Assembly (NCBI GenBank): GCA_964592235.1
Contig: CAZQCF010000003.1
Location: forward strand, 120,242-184,241
From: PLA3 sp964592235
GTDB taxonomy: Bacteria > Planctomycetota > Phycisphaerae > UBA1845 > UTPLA1
Direction: 5' to 3'
DNA: 64,000 nt
The translations under genes and the position numbers were made by a program. This document shows positions 45,053 to 58,170 of the stretch, piece after piece. The notes beneath the pieces are model-generated. The model was not told the DNA's origin. It did no database searches and saw only the letters and a list, made by a program, of their open reading frames with translations. The first letter of the stretch is position 1. Each line of letters opens with the position of its first letter.

Positions 45053-46033
45053 ATGAACCTGTATTCACAACTGCTTATCATCGCGTTGCTGGCGCTCAAC
45101 GGGCCCCAGGCCGGCCCGCAAACGACTCAAGCCGGCCTCACGCCCGGCGACGGGCCGCCGGATGCCGCGATGAAGACATTGGTCGTCCGAATCGATTCCG
45201 CCCATCCGAAGGCCGTCGAACACGCGTTGTTCGAGACTTTCGATCGGCTCACCGTCAAAGCCGTCGACGACACGCCGATTCTGATCTTGCGCGGGGCCCC
45301 TGAAGAAGTGGAGAGCGCCGCCGCGTTGATCGAGGATATAACGCAAATCAACCGCAGCACGGGAACGGCAGATCTAAGGGTGATTCCCCTGAAGTCCGCC
45401 CCGGCCAATGATCTCGCCGCACAATTGCGGGCGATCTTCGCTCCGAACCAGTTGATGATCGTGCCGGATTCAAATCAGAATGCACTGGTCGCGCGCGGCA
45501 CCCGGGATGCCATCGAAACCCTCGAAGCGGTCGTCAACCAGCTGGATGCGGCTCCGCGCGGCGGACATACGCATAACATCTCGCTGGAGTTCGCCTTCCT
45601 GACGGCCGGCCCGGACAAGCCCGATGGCGGACTGCCGCTCCCGGAGGATCTGACCAACATCGGTCGCGAGCTGGCGCGATTCGGCACGATCAAACTGATG
45701 GGGCGACTGAAAACCATCGCAACGCCCAAACAGCGATTCGAGCTGGAAGGCATGATCGCGGAGAAGTTCAACGTTCGCATCAAGGGCCGAATCAACGCAT
45801 GCGAGTCAGATGATGCAAACGTCGAAATCGAGGCATCGGCTGTGCACTTCCCAATCATCGAGCAGGATCCGACCAAACGCGCGCAGCCTCCGAGCGGAGC
45901 GCAACGATCGGCGGCCTATAACCTGAACACAACGGTGCGGCTGCGGATGAACAACGACCTGGCCATTGGAATCGCACCCGCCGGAGCGCACGTCGGCTCA
46001 TCGCTGGTGCTCGTCGTCCGTGCGTCGTGGTAA
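45053..46033 (+). CDS. Exported protein with secretin short-domain (N-domain) repeats
   Basis: A 326-residue protein with AAAGGAGAGACC ahead of its ATG and a signal peptide (MNLYSQLLIIALLALNGPQA). Residues of about 40-175 contain two small domains of the secretin N/short type (TLVVRIDSAHPKAVEHALFE; DLRVIPLKSAPANDLAAQLR; LIVPDSNQNALVARGTRDAI), normally found in the periplasmic part of type II/III secretins and type IV pilus secretins. The C-terminal part (KLMGRLKTIATPKQRFELEG) resembles the secretin core start but no full pore domain follows. It may be a secretin-like regulator or structural partner. It follows the anti-sigma gene on the same strand. Confidence 0.78.
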   Translation: MNLYSQLLIIALLALNGPQAGPQTTQAGLTPGDGPPDAAMKTLVVRIDSAHPKAVEHALFETFDRLTVKAVDDTPILILRGAPEEVESAAALIEDITQINRSTGTADLRVIPLKSAPANDLAAQLRAIFAPNQLMIVPDSNQNALVARGTRDAIETLEAVVNQLDAAPRGGHTHNISLEFAFLTAGPDKPDGGLPLPEDLTNIGRELARFGTIKLMGRLKTIATPKQRFELEGMIAEKFNVRIKGRINACESDDANVEIEASAVHFPIIEQDPTKRAQPPSGAQRSAAYNLNTTVRLRMNNDLAIGIAPAGAHVGSSLVLVVRASW

Positions 46034-46125
46034 GGCGCGGTTGACCGTTGGCAAGGAATTCCCTTCCTCGCGCCGGGAGGCAGGGTTCCCACCTGATGCC
46101 ATCACCCGCATCGCTTCAATCAAAG

Positions 46126-46152
46126 AGCCCCAGGCATTTGCCTGGGGCTTTC
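46126..46152 (+). terminator. Hairpin terminator after the secretin-N-like gene
   Basis: A 10-bp stem AGCCCCAGGC / GCCTGGGGCT with loop ATTT, followed by TTT, 93 bp after the stop. On the other strand the hairpin is followed by CTTTG, so it may act in both directions between the convergent genes. Confidence 0.7.
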
Positions 46153-46198
46153 TGCTTCGAACCGCATTCGATCATCCGCGCGCAGCTCACCCGGCGCC

Positions 46199-46798
46199 TC
46201 ATTTCTTGCCTTCAAACCTCAGCGACGCCGAATTGATGCAATAGCGCATGCCCGTCTCGGTCGGACCGTCGTCGAACAGGTGCCCCAGATGCGCGCCACA
46301 TTTCTTGCACATCACTTCGGTGCGCACCATCCCGTGGCTACGATCTTCGGCTTCAAGAATCACCTTTGCATCAGCCGGGGCATCAAAGCTCGGCCAGCCG
46401 CAGCCGGAATCGAACTTGTCATTCGACTGAAAAAGCATCTCGCCGCAGCAGACGCAGCGATAGACACCTTTCTCATGGTGATTCCAATACTGCCCGGTGA
46501 ACGCCCGCTCCGTGCCCTTCTGCTGCGTGACGTAGTACTGCTCCGGCGTCAGCGACGCCTTCCACTGCTCGTCGGACTTGTTCACGGGATCGGCTCCGGC
46601 GACTTGCTTGCCGGCTTCGGGCGCGGCGTCGCGCCCCGCGTCTTTGGTCATTTCCAACCTCCCACTGGACTGCTCGGCGACCGGCTGGCCGATCGGCGGC
46701 GGCGGCGACTTCGCTTCACACCCCACCAGCGCGGCCGCGCCGATCAATACATAGTGAATCCAGTCGCCGCTGTCTACGATCGTCTTGTTCCTCGCCAC
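46199..46798 (-). CDS. msrB: Exported peptide-methionine (R)-S-oxide reductase (MsrB lipoprotein)
   Basis: A 199-residue protein starting at GTG. The N-terminus carries a lipobox (ALVGC, Cys 27), so the enzyme is probably a lipoprotein in the envelope, unlike the usual cytoplasmic MsrB. A linker of about 50 residues precedes the MsrB domain: zinc pairs Cys 115/118 (YRCVCCG) and Cys 164/167 (MCKKCG), CGWPSF with Cys 133, and the catalytic Cys 187 in RYCINSASLRF. It repairs methionine-R-sulfoxide in exported proteins and would need an electron source from across the membrane. It converges on the secretin-N-like gene. Confidence 0.92.
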   Translation of the reverse strand: MARNKTIVDSGDWIHYVLIGAAALVGCEAKSPPPPIGQPVAEQSSGRLEMTKDAGRDAAPEAGKQVAGADPVNKSDEQWKASLTPEQYYVTQQKGTERAFTGQYWNHHEKGVYRCVCCGEMLFQSNDKFDSGCGWPSFDAPADAKVILEAEDRSHGMVRTEVMCKKCGAHLGHLFDDGPTETGMRYCINSASLRFEGKK

Positions 46799-46948
46799 GT
46801 TCGATTTTCTCCGACTTCCGCAACCGCGAAACCCGCCGCAGTCTCAAATGCTGTCCTGGCGAAGTCTCGCGCGTGCAATCTCTATACCGATCAGCCGGCG
46901 GCGACATTCCATGAATCTTAGTCGGACGCGGCAATTTCGCCGCGCATG

Positions 46949-46977
46949 AAAAAGCCCGCCGTCTTTCGACCGCGGGC
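46949..46977 (-). terminator. Rho-independent terminator of the rpoB-rpsG operon
   Basis: On the minus strand the stem GCCCGCGGTC / GACGGCGGGC (one mismatch, GAAA loop) is followed by TTTTT. It lies about 45 bp after rpsG and closes the operon; fusA and tuf do not follow. Confidence 0.85.
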
Positions 46978-47021
46978 CTGGGAATAACTGAACCCCGGAA
47001 CGGGTTGGCGTCGCGCCGGCC

Positions 47022-47498
47022 TTACCACGCAAAGTGGGCAAAGGCCTTATTGGCGTCGGCCATTTTGTGCACGTTTTCGCGCGTCGTGATGGCAGCACCA
47101 GTGCGATTGAAGGCATCAAGGAATTCGGCCGCGAGCTTCTCGTGCATCGGCCGGCCCTTCTTGCCGCGGGCCGCATCGAGAATCCAGCGAATGGCCAGCG
47201 ACTGGCTGCGACGCGGATTAACGGCCATCGGAACCTGGTAGTTGCTGCCGCCGACGCGCTTGCTGCGAATCTGGATGTTGGGGCGGACGTTCTGGATCGC
47301 CTGCTCGAAGATCTGAATCGGCGGCGTGTCCTTGATCTTCTCGCTGACGCGGTCCAGCGCGTCGTAGAAGATCTTCTGTGCGACCGATTTCTTGCCGCTC
47401 CACATCATGCAGTTGATGAATTTGGAAGCCAGCCGGCTGTTGTATTTCGGGTCGCCCTTGAGCTGCTCCCCGGAACGAGTCCACTTCTTGAACGCCAT
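47022..47498 (-). CDS. rpsG: 30S ribosomal protein S7
   Basis: A 158-residue protein with AGGAGAGAAC directly before the ATG. S7 marks are NSRLASKFINCMMWSGKKSV, QIFEQAIQNVRPNIQIRSKR, VGGSNYQVPMAVNPRRSQSL and the C-terminal HKMADANKAFAHFAW. It binds the 3' major domain of 16S rRNA and initiates its assembly. It is the last gene of the rpoB-GNAT-rpoC-rpsL-rpsG run. Confidence 0.98.
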   Translation of the reverse strand: MAFKKWTRSGEQLKGDPKYNSRLASKFINCMMWSGKKSVAQKIFYDALDRVSEKIKDTPPIQIFEQAIQNVRPNIQIRSKRVGGSNYQVPMAVNPRRSQSLAIRWILDAARGKKGRPMHEKLAAEFLDAFNRTGAAITTRENVHKMADANKAFAHFAW

Positions 47499-47631
47499 GT
47501 TCTCTCCTGTTTTTCTGGGGTGCGAGTCGATCTCGCACGCGTCGCCGACGAATGATCGTCAGGCCCCATACTCGGCCGGAACGCCCAGCCGCATTTTTAT
47601 CATCGCAGAGCTTTCGCCCGCTTAGGGCAAT

Positions 47632-48024
47632 CTACTTCTTGCGCTTGGTGCCGTACTTGCTGCGCGATTTGTTCCGTCGCACGCCGAACTTGTCCTGATC
47701 CTCGACGCTGGCACAATCCAGTACGCCGCGCAGGATGTGATACCGAATGCCCGGCAGATCGCGCACGCGGCCGCCGCGCACCAGCACGATGGAGTGTTCC
47801 TGAAGGTTGTGCCCGATGCCGGGAATGTAGGCCGTCACTTCGCGCCCGTTGGACAGGCGCACACGGGCGACCTTCCGCAAAGCCGAGTTCGGCTTCTTGG
47901 GCGTCATTGTTTTGACGATCAGACACACACCTCGCCGCTGCGGCGAATTCTCCAAATCGCGCGACTTGCTCTTGCGCGTTTCCGCTCGCCGGGGGTTCGC
48001 ACACAACTGGTTAATCGTTGGCAT
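47632..48024 (-). CDS. rpsL: 30S ribosomal protein S12
   Basis: A 130-residue protein, started at MPTINQLCANPRR where AGAGG lies upstream. The frame is open well upstream, but the conserved N-terminus settles the start. Known functional segments are kept: TPKKPNSALRKVARVRLSNG and IPGIGHNLQEHSIVLVRGGR. The basic C-terminus is VRRNKSRSKYGTKRKK. It shapes the decoding centre. It follows rpoC by 163 bp. Confidence 0.98.
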   Translation of the reverse strand: MPTINQLCANPRRAETRKSKSRDLENSPQRRGVCLIVKTMTPKKPNSALRKVARVRLSNGREVTAYIPGIGHNLQEHSIVLVRGGRVRDLPGIRYHILRGVLDCASVEDQDKFGVRRNKSRSKYGTKRKK

Positions 48025-48187
48025 TGCTACCTCTGTCTCACTACCGGCCGCGCCGGCTCCTGCCTGATTCGCCCGACCATTCGGCGGGGAAAGCCCCGCA
48101 TTGTAAGGCCGAATCCGAAACCCGGTCAACCGAACCAGCCGGTGGAGTGTCTCCCCGGGGATGCGGCAAACCCTTGTCAATTAAGAA

Positions 48188-52630
<4,443 letters not shown>

Positions 52631-52753
52631 GAGTCATCGTCCTCGAGTAGGCTTCGGCCCGCGAGGTCGCAGGCCGATGGGTTTATCTGTTTCGCACGCT
52701 CATCCCTGACCGCGCCGTGATTCACCAGTTGCCGGTTGTCGCCGGCACGCCAA

Positions 52754-53227
52754 TCAAGCCGTCGCACCGACCTGCGCCCGCACGTCCAGCGACATGGGCA
52801 CGATGCCTGGCGCGCGCTTGAAGCCGATCTCCTCACAGAAATCGACTTCCGTCCCGTAGGCTGCGGCGTCGATCCGCTCGCAGCCCAGTTTGGCCAAGGC
52901 TCCGATCACCAGCTCCGCCATCTGTCGCGCGATGCCGTACTGATCGTGCTCAATGCGACCGTCGATGTGCGTGACGGCCGCCGGACCCTGCATCGACGGG
53001 TCCAGCTTGCACTCCGTCAGGTAGCCGCGCACACCGTCGGCCAAGCCGCGGGCGATGCCCAGCAACCGGCCCGATGCATCGCGCGCCGTCACGAAACACA
53101 CCGAGTTGTCGACCAGCTTCGAAAGCTTGTCCACCGACTGCGGCATCATGCAACCCTGCGCGTCGTAGAAGTCTTTCAACTCCGCGACGTCCAGCTTCTG
53201 AACAACCTCGCACTTGATTCCGGTCAT
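52754..53227 (-). CDS. GNAT-like acetyltransferase-fold protein encoded between rpoB and rpoC
   Basis: A 157-residue protein with a strong GGGAGG about eight bases ahead of its ATG. It reads like a GNAT fold: N-terminal helix (KDFYDAQGCMMPQSVDKLSK), strands FVTARDASGRLLGIARGLAD and GYLTECKLDPSMQGPAAVTH, helix QMAELVIGALAKLGCERIDA, and the C-terminal DFCEEIGFKRAPGIVPMSLDV, typical of GNAT ends with GF. The acetyl-CoA loop is not a clear Q/RxxGxG/A, so catalysis is not assured. It lies between rpoB and rpoC on the same strand with gaps of 50 and 123 bp, so it is very probably co-transcribed. Possible roles are protein or polymerase modification; this is inference. Confidence 0.75.
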   Translation of the reverse strand: MTGIKCEVVQKLDVAELKDFYDAQGCMMPQSVDKLSKLVDNSVCFVTARDASGRLLGIARGLADGVRGYLTECKLDPSMQGPAAVTHIDGRIEHDQYGIARQMAELVIGALAKLGCERIDAAAYGTEVDFCEEIGFKRAPGIVPMSLDVRAQVGATA

Positions 53228-53277
53228 GATTGCAACCTCCCGGGGCTGACATGTTCGCGCCGCACAGGATCGCTCTC

Positions 53278-56200
53278 CTAAATCGTCCGGCCTTTCTCAA
53301 GCTGGATGTTCATGCCAAGACCGCGAATCTCGTTGCACAGCACGTCGAAACTCACCGGCGTGCCCGCCTCGAGCGTGTTCTCGCCCTTGACCATCGACTC
53401 GTAGATCTTCGTCCGGCCTTCCACGTCGTCGCTCTTCACCGTGAGCAACTCCTGGAGAATGTACGCCGAACCGTACGCTTCCAGACCCCACACTTCCATT
53501 TCTCCGAAGCGCTGACCGCCGGTTCGCGCCTTGCCGCCCAGCGGCTGTTGCGTGATCAGCGAGTAGGGACCGGTTGCTCGAGCGTGAATCTTGTCGTCCA
53601 CGAGGTGGTGCAGTTTCATCATGTACATGTAGCCAACAGTCACCGGCTGATCGAGCAGCTCGCCCGTGCGCCCGTCGGACAATCGAACCTTTCCGCCGAA
53701 GGGCATCTGGCTCAAGATCAGGCGATCCTTGTCGGCGCCAGCCACCACCTTCGGGTCCGCAGCCAGTTCGGCGACTTTGCGATTGGCTTCCTCCACGGCC
53801 GCGTGAATCTCCGATTCCTTGCAACCGTCGAAGACCGGCGTAATCGCCTGGAAACCCAGAATGCGCGCCGCCCAGCCGAGGTGCGTCTCAAGAATCTGGC
53901 CGACGTTCATACGACTGGGCACGCCCAGCGGATTCAGCAAAATGTCGATCGGCGTGCCGTCTTCGAGGTACGGCATGTCCTCTACGGGGAGAATCTTGGC
54001 GATCACACCCTTGTTGCCGTGGCGGCCGGCCATCTTGTCGCCCACGGACAAGCGGCGTTTCGTCGCCGTGTAGACCTTGACCATCTCCAGCACGCCGGGC
54101 GGCAATTCATCGCCGCGCTTGACCTGCGCGAGCTTGCGATCGCGCTCGGCGAGGTGTTCCTCGATGCTGGCCCAATACTTTCGATAGATCGGTTCGCACT
54201 CGTCGCGCTTCGGCGCCGGCTTGACCCATTTCAGGTCGAACGCCCAGTTGCCCGGCTCGCCGATCTGCTCCATGACGACTTCCTGAATATCGCTGCGGCC
54301 GACCACCTGCTTCGTGTTGGGGTCGACAATCGGCTGCCCGGCGATTGCCTCCATTTCCTCGATCATCTGCCGGAAAATGCTGATGACCTTGGCATTGAAG
54401 GCGGTGCGCATGTCCTTCATGCGCTTGCTCAACAGGCGCTTCTGCTCCTCCGAGACGTTCGTCCGCCGGCTGAAGCGCTTGGTATCGATTACGGTGCCGT
54501 AGATGCCGCTGGGCACTTCCAGCGAGTCGTTCTTCACATCCTCGCCGGCGCGACCGAAGATCGCGTGCAACAGTTTCTCTTCCGGCGACAGCTCACTCTT
54601 GCTCTTGGGCGAGACCTTGCCCACGAGGATGTCGCCCGGGCCGACCTCGGTGCCGATTCGAACGATCCCGCTTTCGTCCAGATTGCGAAGCGCCCGCTCC
54701 GACACGTTGGGAATGTCGCGCGTGAACTCCTCGCGGCCCAGTTTTGTCTCGCGAATCTCGATGTCGTGCTCTTCGATGTGAATGCTCGTGAAGGTGTCGT
54801 TCTGCACGAGCCGCTCGGAGATCAGAATCGCGTCCTCGAAGTTGTACCCGTCGTACGTCAGAAACGCCGCCAGGACGTTGCGCCCCAGAGCCAGCTCACC
54901 CTGCCGCGTGGCCGGTCCGTCCGCGATGATCTGCCCCTTCTTGACCTTGTCACCCAGTGCAACGATCGGCACCTGATTCAGGCAGGTACGCTCGTTGAGA
55001 CCCTGGAACTTGCGAAGCTCGTATTCATCGGTATTGTCAATCACGATCCGCGTCGCGTCGACGTACGTCACAACGCCGTCCTGGCGGGCCTGCACCACCA
55101 TGCCGCTGTTCTGCGCTACGATGCGCTCCATGCCCGTCGCCACGACCGGCGGATCGGTGATGAGCAACGGGACGGCCTGGCGCTGCATGTTGCTGCCCAT
55201 CAGCGCGCGGTTGGCGTCGTCGTGTTCGAGGAAGGGAATCAACGACGCCGAAACGCCGACCGTCTGCTTCGGCGAAATATCGACGTATTCCACGTCAGTG
55301 CTGTTGACCACGGCCAGGTCGCCGCGAACCCGCGCCATGATGTGGTCGCCGGTCACCTTGCTGCTCTTGATATCGACGGCATCGGGCGGTACGAGGACGG
55401 TCTTCATCTCTTCATCCGCGCGGAGAAACTCGCTGACGCCGTTGACCGCGTGGTTCTTGTCCACCTTCCGATACGGGGTAATCAAAAACCCATACTCATC
55501 CACCGCGGAGTAAATGCTCAACGAGGCGATCAGACCGATGTTCGTGCCTTCAGGCGTCTCGATCGGGCAGATACGGCCGTAGTGAGAAATGTGAACGTCG
55601 CGCACCTCAAAGCCGGCGCGCTTGCGGTTCAGACCTCCGGGGCCGAGGGCGGACAGGCGCCGCTCATGCGTCAACTGGCTCAATGGATTGGTCTGGTCCA
55701 CGACCTGTGACAGCTCGCCCCGGCCGAAGAAATACTCGATCGCGCCGGAGATGGCCTTGGAGTTCACGAGTTCCGCGATTTTTCCGAGCTGGTCCGGCTC
55801 GCGCATGCTCATGCGCTCCTGCACCGTGCGCCGCAGCTTCAGGAAGCCCTTGCGAATCTCGTCGCAGGCCAGCTCGTCGATCGTGCGCAGGCGGCGATTG
55901 CCGAGGTGGTCGATGTCGTCCTCCTGCACGATGACACGCGTCATCTTCCACGCGTATTCGTGGACGTTTCCGATGGAAAGCTGGTCCTTCTGGCCATACT
56001 TGTCCAGCACGTCATTGGTCTTCTCGAAGGACTCAAACGCGATGTGCCGCGCGGCGTTGCCGAACAGCTCGCGCCATTCCGATTCGACCTCGGCTTCCAG
56101 CGCGGCCGCGGACTTCTTCGATGTTTCCTCGTCAAACGTATAAATCTGGCCCGGTCGGGCGTAGTAGTTGATGAACTCCAGCTGCGCGAGGTCCGGATGG

Positions 56201-57759
56201 GCGATCTTCTCGCAGTTCAGATACGCCTCGATGCCCTCAATGATGCGCACGGCGCGCGTGCGGATCGTGGACACGATGAAGTCGCGGGCAGCCTTGTTGA
56301 CTTCGCTATCGCGACCGGGATCGGACTTGGTTCGCCCCAGCAGCGGCCGCATGACATCAAGATTGATGGTTGCCGTCGGAACCCATTCGCCCGGGGCGTC
56401 GTTAATGCTGCGCACCTGGCGCAACAGTTCCTTGAGCACATCGGCCGGAGCAAGCTTCTTGCGGCCTTCCCGGACCGAATCCAGTTCACCGAGGACAACG
56501 CCTTCCTTGGGGTCCTTCGGCTTGTTGCCCTTGACCTGGTAGGCCGAGATCTGCTCGCACAGTTCGCGCGCCCATTTGAGCACGCACAATTCAAACGGCA
56601 CGCGCTTGGGAATGCTGAACCCGACGCGCTCCTGGCTGCGCAGGTCCAGCAGGTACCGCAGACAGGCCACGAAGTCCGCCGTCGTCAACGTGTTGAACGA
56701 CGTCGGCAGCGACAACCCGAACTTGCGGTTGATGCGAAATCGCCCGACGCGCCCGAGGCGGTAGCGATTCTCGTCGTAAAACTTCTCATGGAAGAGCTTG
56801 ACGGCCTTGTCGAGCTGGGCCGGGTTGCCGGGTCGAAGCGCCTTGTAGATTTTCATCAGGGCGTCTTCGTGGCTGTGGCAGCTGTCTTCGGCGAGCGTGT
56901 TGAGAATCAGCGGATCGGCGACGTGCTCGATGACCTCGATCTGCTTCAGACTGGTCGCTTGAATGCGCCCCACGGCGTCGCCGATCTGGCAGCCGGCGCG
57001 GACCAGCGGCTCGCTGCTGTCGGGCACATCGCCGTCGGGCCAGACATCGGACACGACGTACATGTCAGGCTTGAGGGCCGACGTGCGAACGACCTTGGTC
57101 TGGTAGAACGCGCGGATGATCTGTTCATCGGTTCCGAAGGCATGATCCATCGCCCGCAGGAAGCAGGTCGCTGGAATCTTGCCGGATTGGTCGATGCGCA
57201 CCGCCATGACATCGCGGCGCGTGATATTGATCTCGATCCAGCTTCCGCGTTCGGGGATGATGCGGCAGGCGTGCAGCGGGCGGTCGGCTTCGAGCGTTTC
57301 TTTGATGAAGTCCACACCCGGCGAGCGGTGCAACTGGGAGACAATGACGCGCTCGGCGCCGTTGATGATGAACTCCCCGCCGCCGATCATGATCGGGATC
57401 TCGCCGAGGTAGATGCGCTCCGCGGTGATTTCGTCCTTGTCCTTGCGATGCAGACTGCACGCGACGCGCAGCGGCATGCCATAGGTAAGCCGCAATTGCC
57501 GGCACTCGTCGGGCGTGTAGCGCGGCTTGCCCAGCTCGTAGTCCTGGTAATTCAGAACAATATTCTCGTCATAGCTGGCGATCGGAAAAACCTCGCGCAG
57601 CAGGCCCTCCAACCCCGTCGGCGTGCGCTTGTCCAGCGGCACGTCGGCCTGAAGGAATCGCTTGTACGACTCCACTTGAATCGCGATCAGGTTGGGGATC
57701 GGAAGCGCGTCACCGACCTTGCCGAAATTCCGAATCTCTCTCGACGTGATGGTCATCAT
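53278..57759 (-). CDS. rpoB: DNA-directed RNA polymerase subunit beta
   Basis: A 1493-residue subunit, longer than the 1342 residues of E. coli. It starts at MMTITSREIRNFGKVGDALP; AGGG is upstream. Readable marks include the rifampicin region (GRGELSQVVDQTNPLSQLTH, then ERRLSALGPGG with Asp, His and Ser kept), CPIETPEGTNIGLIASLSIY, and the C-terminal region of DRLILSQMPFGGKVRLSDGR, GKARTGGQRFGEMEVWGLEA and YGSAYILQELLTVKSDDVEG. It has two natural changes in the rifampicin region compared with E. coli (VV for FM). Its upstream neighbour is a histidine kinase, not rplL. Confidence 0.99.
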   Translation of the reverse strand: MMTITSREIRNFGKVGDALPIPNLIAIQVESYKRFLQADVPLDKRTPTGLEGLLREVFPIASYDENIVLNYQDYELGKPRYTPDECRQLRLTYGMPLRVACSLHRKDKDEITAERIYLGEIPIMIGGGEFIINGAERVIVSQLHRSPGVDFIKETLEADRPLHACRIIPERGSWIEINITRRDVMAVRIDQSGKIPATCFLRAMDHAFGTDEQIIRAFYQTKVVRTSALKPDMYVVSDVWPDGDVPDSSEPLVRAGCQIGDAVGRIQATSLKQIEVIEHVADPLILNTLAEDSCHSHEDALMKIYKALRPGNPAQLDKAVKLFHEKFYDENRYRLGRVGRFRINRKFGLSLPTSFNTLTTADFVACLRYLLDLRSQERVGFSIPKRVPFELCVLKWARELCEQISAYQVKGNKPKDPKEGVVLGELDSVREGRKKLAPADVLKELLRQVRSINDAPGEWVPTATINLDVMRPLLGRTKSDPGRDSEVNKAARDFIVSTIRTRAVRIIEGIEAYLNCEKIAHPDLAQLEFINYYARPGQIYTFDEETSKKSAAALEAEVESEWRELFGNAARHIAFESFEKTNDVLDKYGQKDQLSIGNVHEYAWKMTRVIVQEDDIDHLGNRRLRTIDELACDEIRKGFLKLRRTVQERMSMREPDQLGKIAELVNSKAISGAIEYFFGRGELSQVVDQTNPLSQLTHERRLSALGPGGLNRKRAGFEVRDVHISHYGRICPIETPEGTNIGLIASLSIYSAVDEYGFLITPYRKVDKNHAVNGVSEFLRADEEMKTVLVPPDAVDIKSSKVTGDHIMARVRGDLAVVNSTDVEYVDISPKQTVGVSASLIPFLEHDDANRALMGSNMQRQAVPLLITDPPVVATGMERIVAQNSGMVVQARQDGVVTYVDATRIVIDNTDEYELRKFQGLNERTCLNQVPIVALGDKVKKGQIIADGPATRQGELALGRNVLAAFLTYDGYNFEDAILISERLVQNDTFTSIHIEEHDIEIRETKLGREEFTRDIPNVSERALRNLDESGIVRIGTEVGPGDILVGKVSPKSKSELSPEEKLLHAIFGRAGEDVKNDSLEVPSGIYGTVIDTKRFSRRTNVSEEQKRLLSKRMKDMRTAFNAKVISIFRQMIEEMEAIAGQPIVDPNTKQVVGRSDIQEVVMEQIGEPGNWAFDLKWVKPAPKRDECEPIYRKYWASIEEHLAERDRKLAQVKRGDELPPGVLEMVKVYTATKRRLSVGDKMAGRHGNKGVIAKILPVEDMPYLEDGTPIDILLNPLGVPSRMNVGQILETHLGWAARILGFQAITPVFDGCKESEIHAAVEEANRKVAELAADPKVVAGADKDRLILSQMPFGGKVRLSDGRTGELLDQPVTVGYMYMMKLHHLVDDKIHARATGPYSLITQQPLGGKARTGGQRFGEMEVWGLEAYGSAYILQELLTVKSDDVEGRTKIYESMVKGENTLEAGTPVSFDVLCNEIRGLGMNIQLEKGRTI

Positions 57760-58057
57760 GCACCCTGATACCGGCGCGCCGGATCGGCCGCGCCCCGTGA
57801 CTTGTCGATATTCGCCGGGCACCTTTTCGCCGATTCGCCCTGCGCCGTCCCAGGTCGCGCGCAGCGCGCACCGCGACCCCGAACGAAATTCAGGGGGAAA
57901 CACCGGCGATCGACCCAGCCAATAATCGACAAAAGTATTCTTTTACCCGAGCCGAAAAATCGTGTGGGGACTTCCCACGCCAGAGGCCATTCATGAAGCC
58001 GCGACCAGTCCCGCTCCCGACCGCGCTAGTTCCGCCCCTGGTGCGGAGAGACCAATT
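57760..58057 (-). other. Long rpoB 5' leader
   Basis: About 290 nt lie between the predicted start of transcription (near 58051) and the rpoB ATG. It has GC-rich palindromic patches (for example near 57862-57880) but no ribosomal-protein or riboswitch motif that I recognise. A leader of this size suggests post-initiation control of the operon. Confidence 0.4.
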
Positions 58058-58085
58058 AGTATAAGGAAACCGCGAGCCACCGCAA
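58058..58085 (-). promoter_or_regulatory. Predicted promoter of the rpoB operon
   Basis: On the minus strand TTGCGG (58085-58080) and TATACT (58063-58058) are separated by 16 bp. It lies in the gap between the histidine kinase stop (58171) and rpoB, so the polymerase genes have their own start. Confidence 0.65.
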
Positions 58086-58170
58086 GACGACTGCAAGGGG
58101 CTTTTCCACGCCGGGGCAGGCTCTCATAAGCTAATTGTTCTCAACTTGTTATGGCGCATGGATGCGGCTG

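Noticed and set aside
53230..57768. Long plus-strand frames of 826 and 620 codons opposite rpoB
   Set aside because: They are antisense shadows of rpoB with no family pattern. The minus-strand frame has all beta-subunit motifs.
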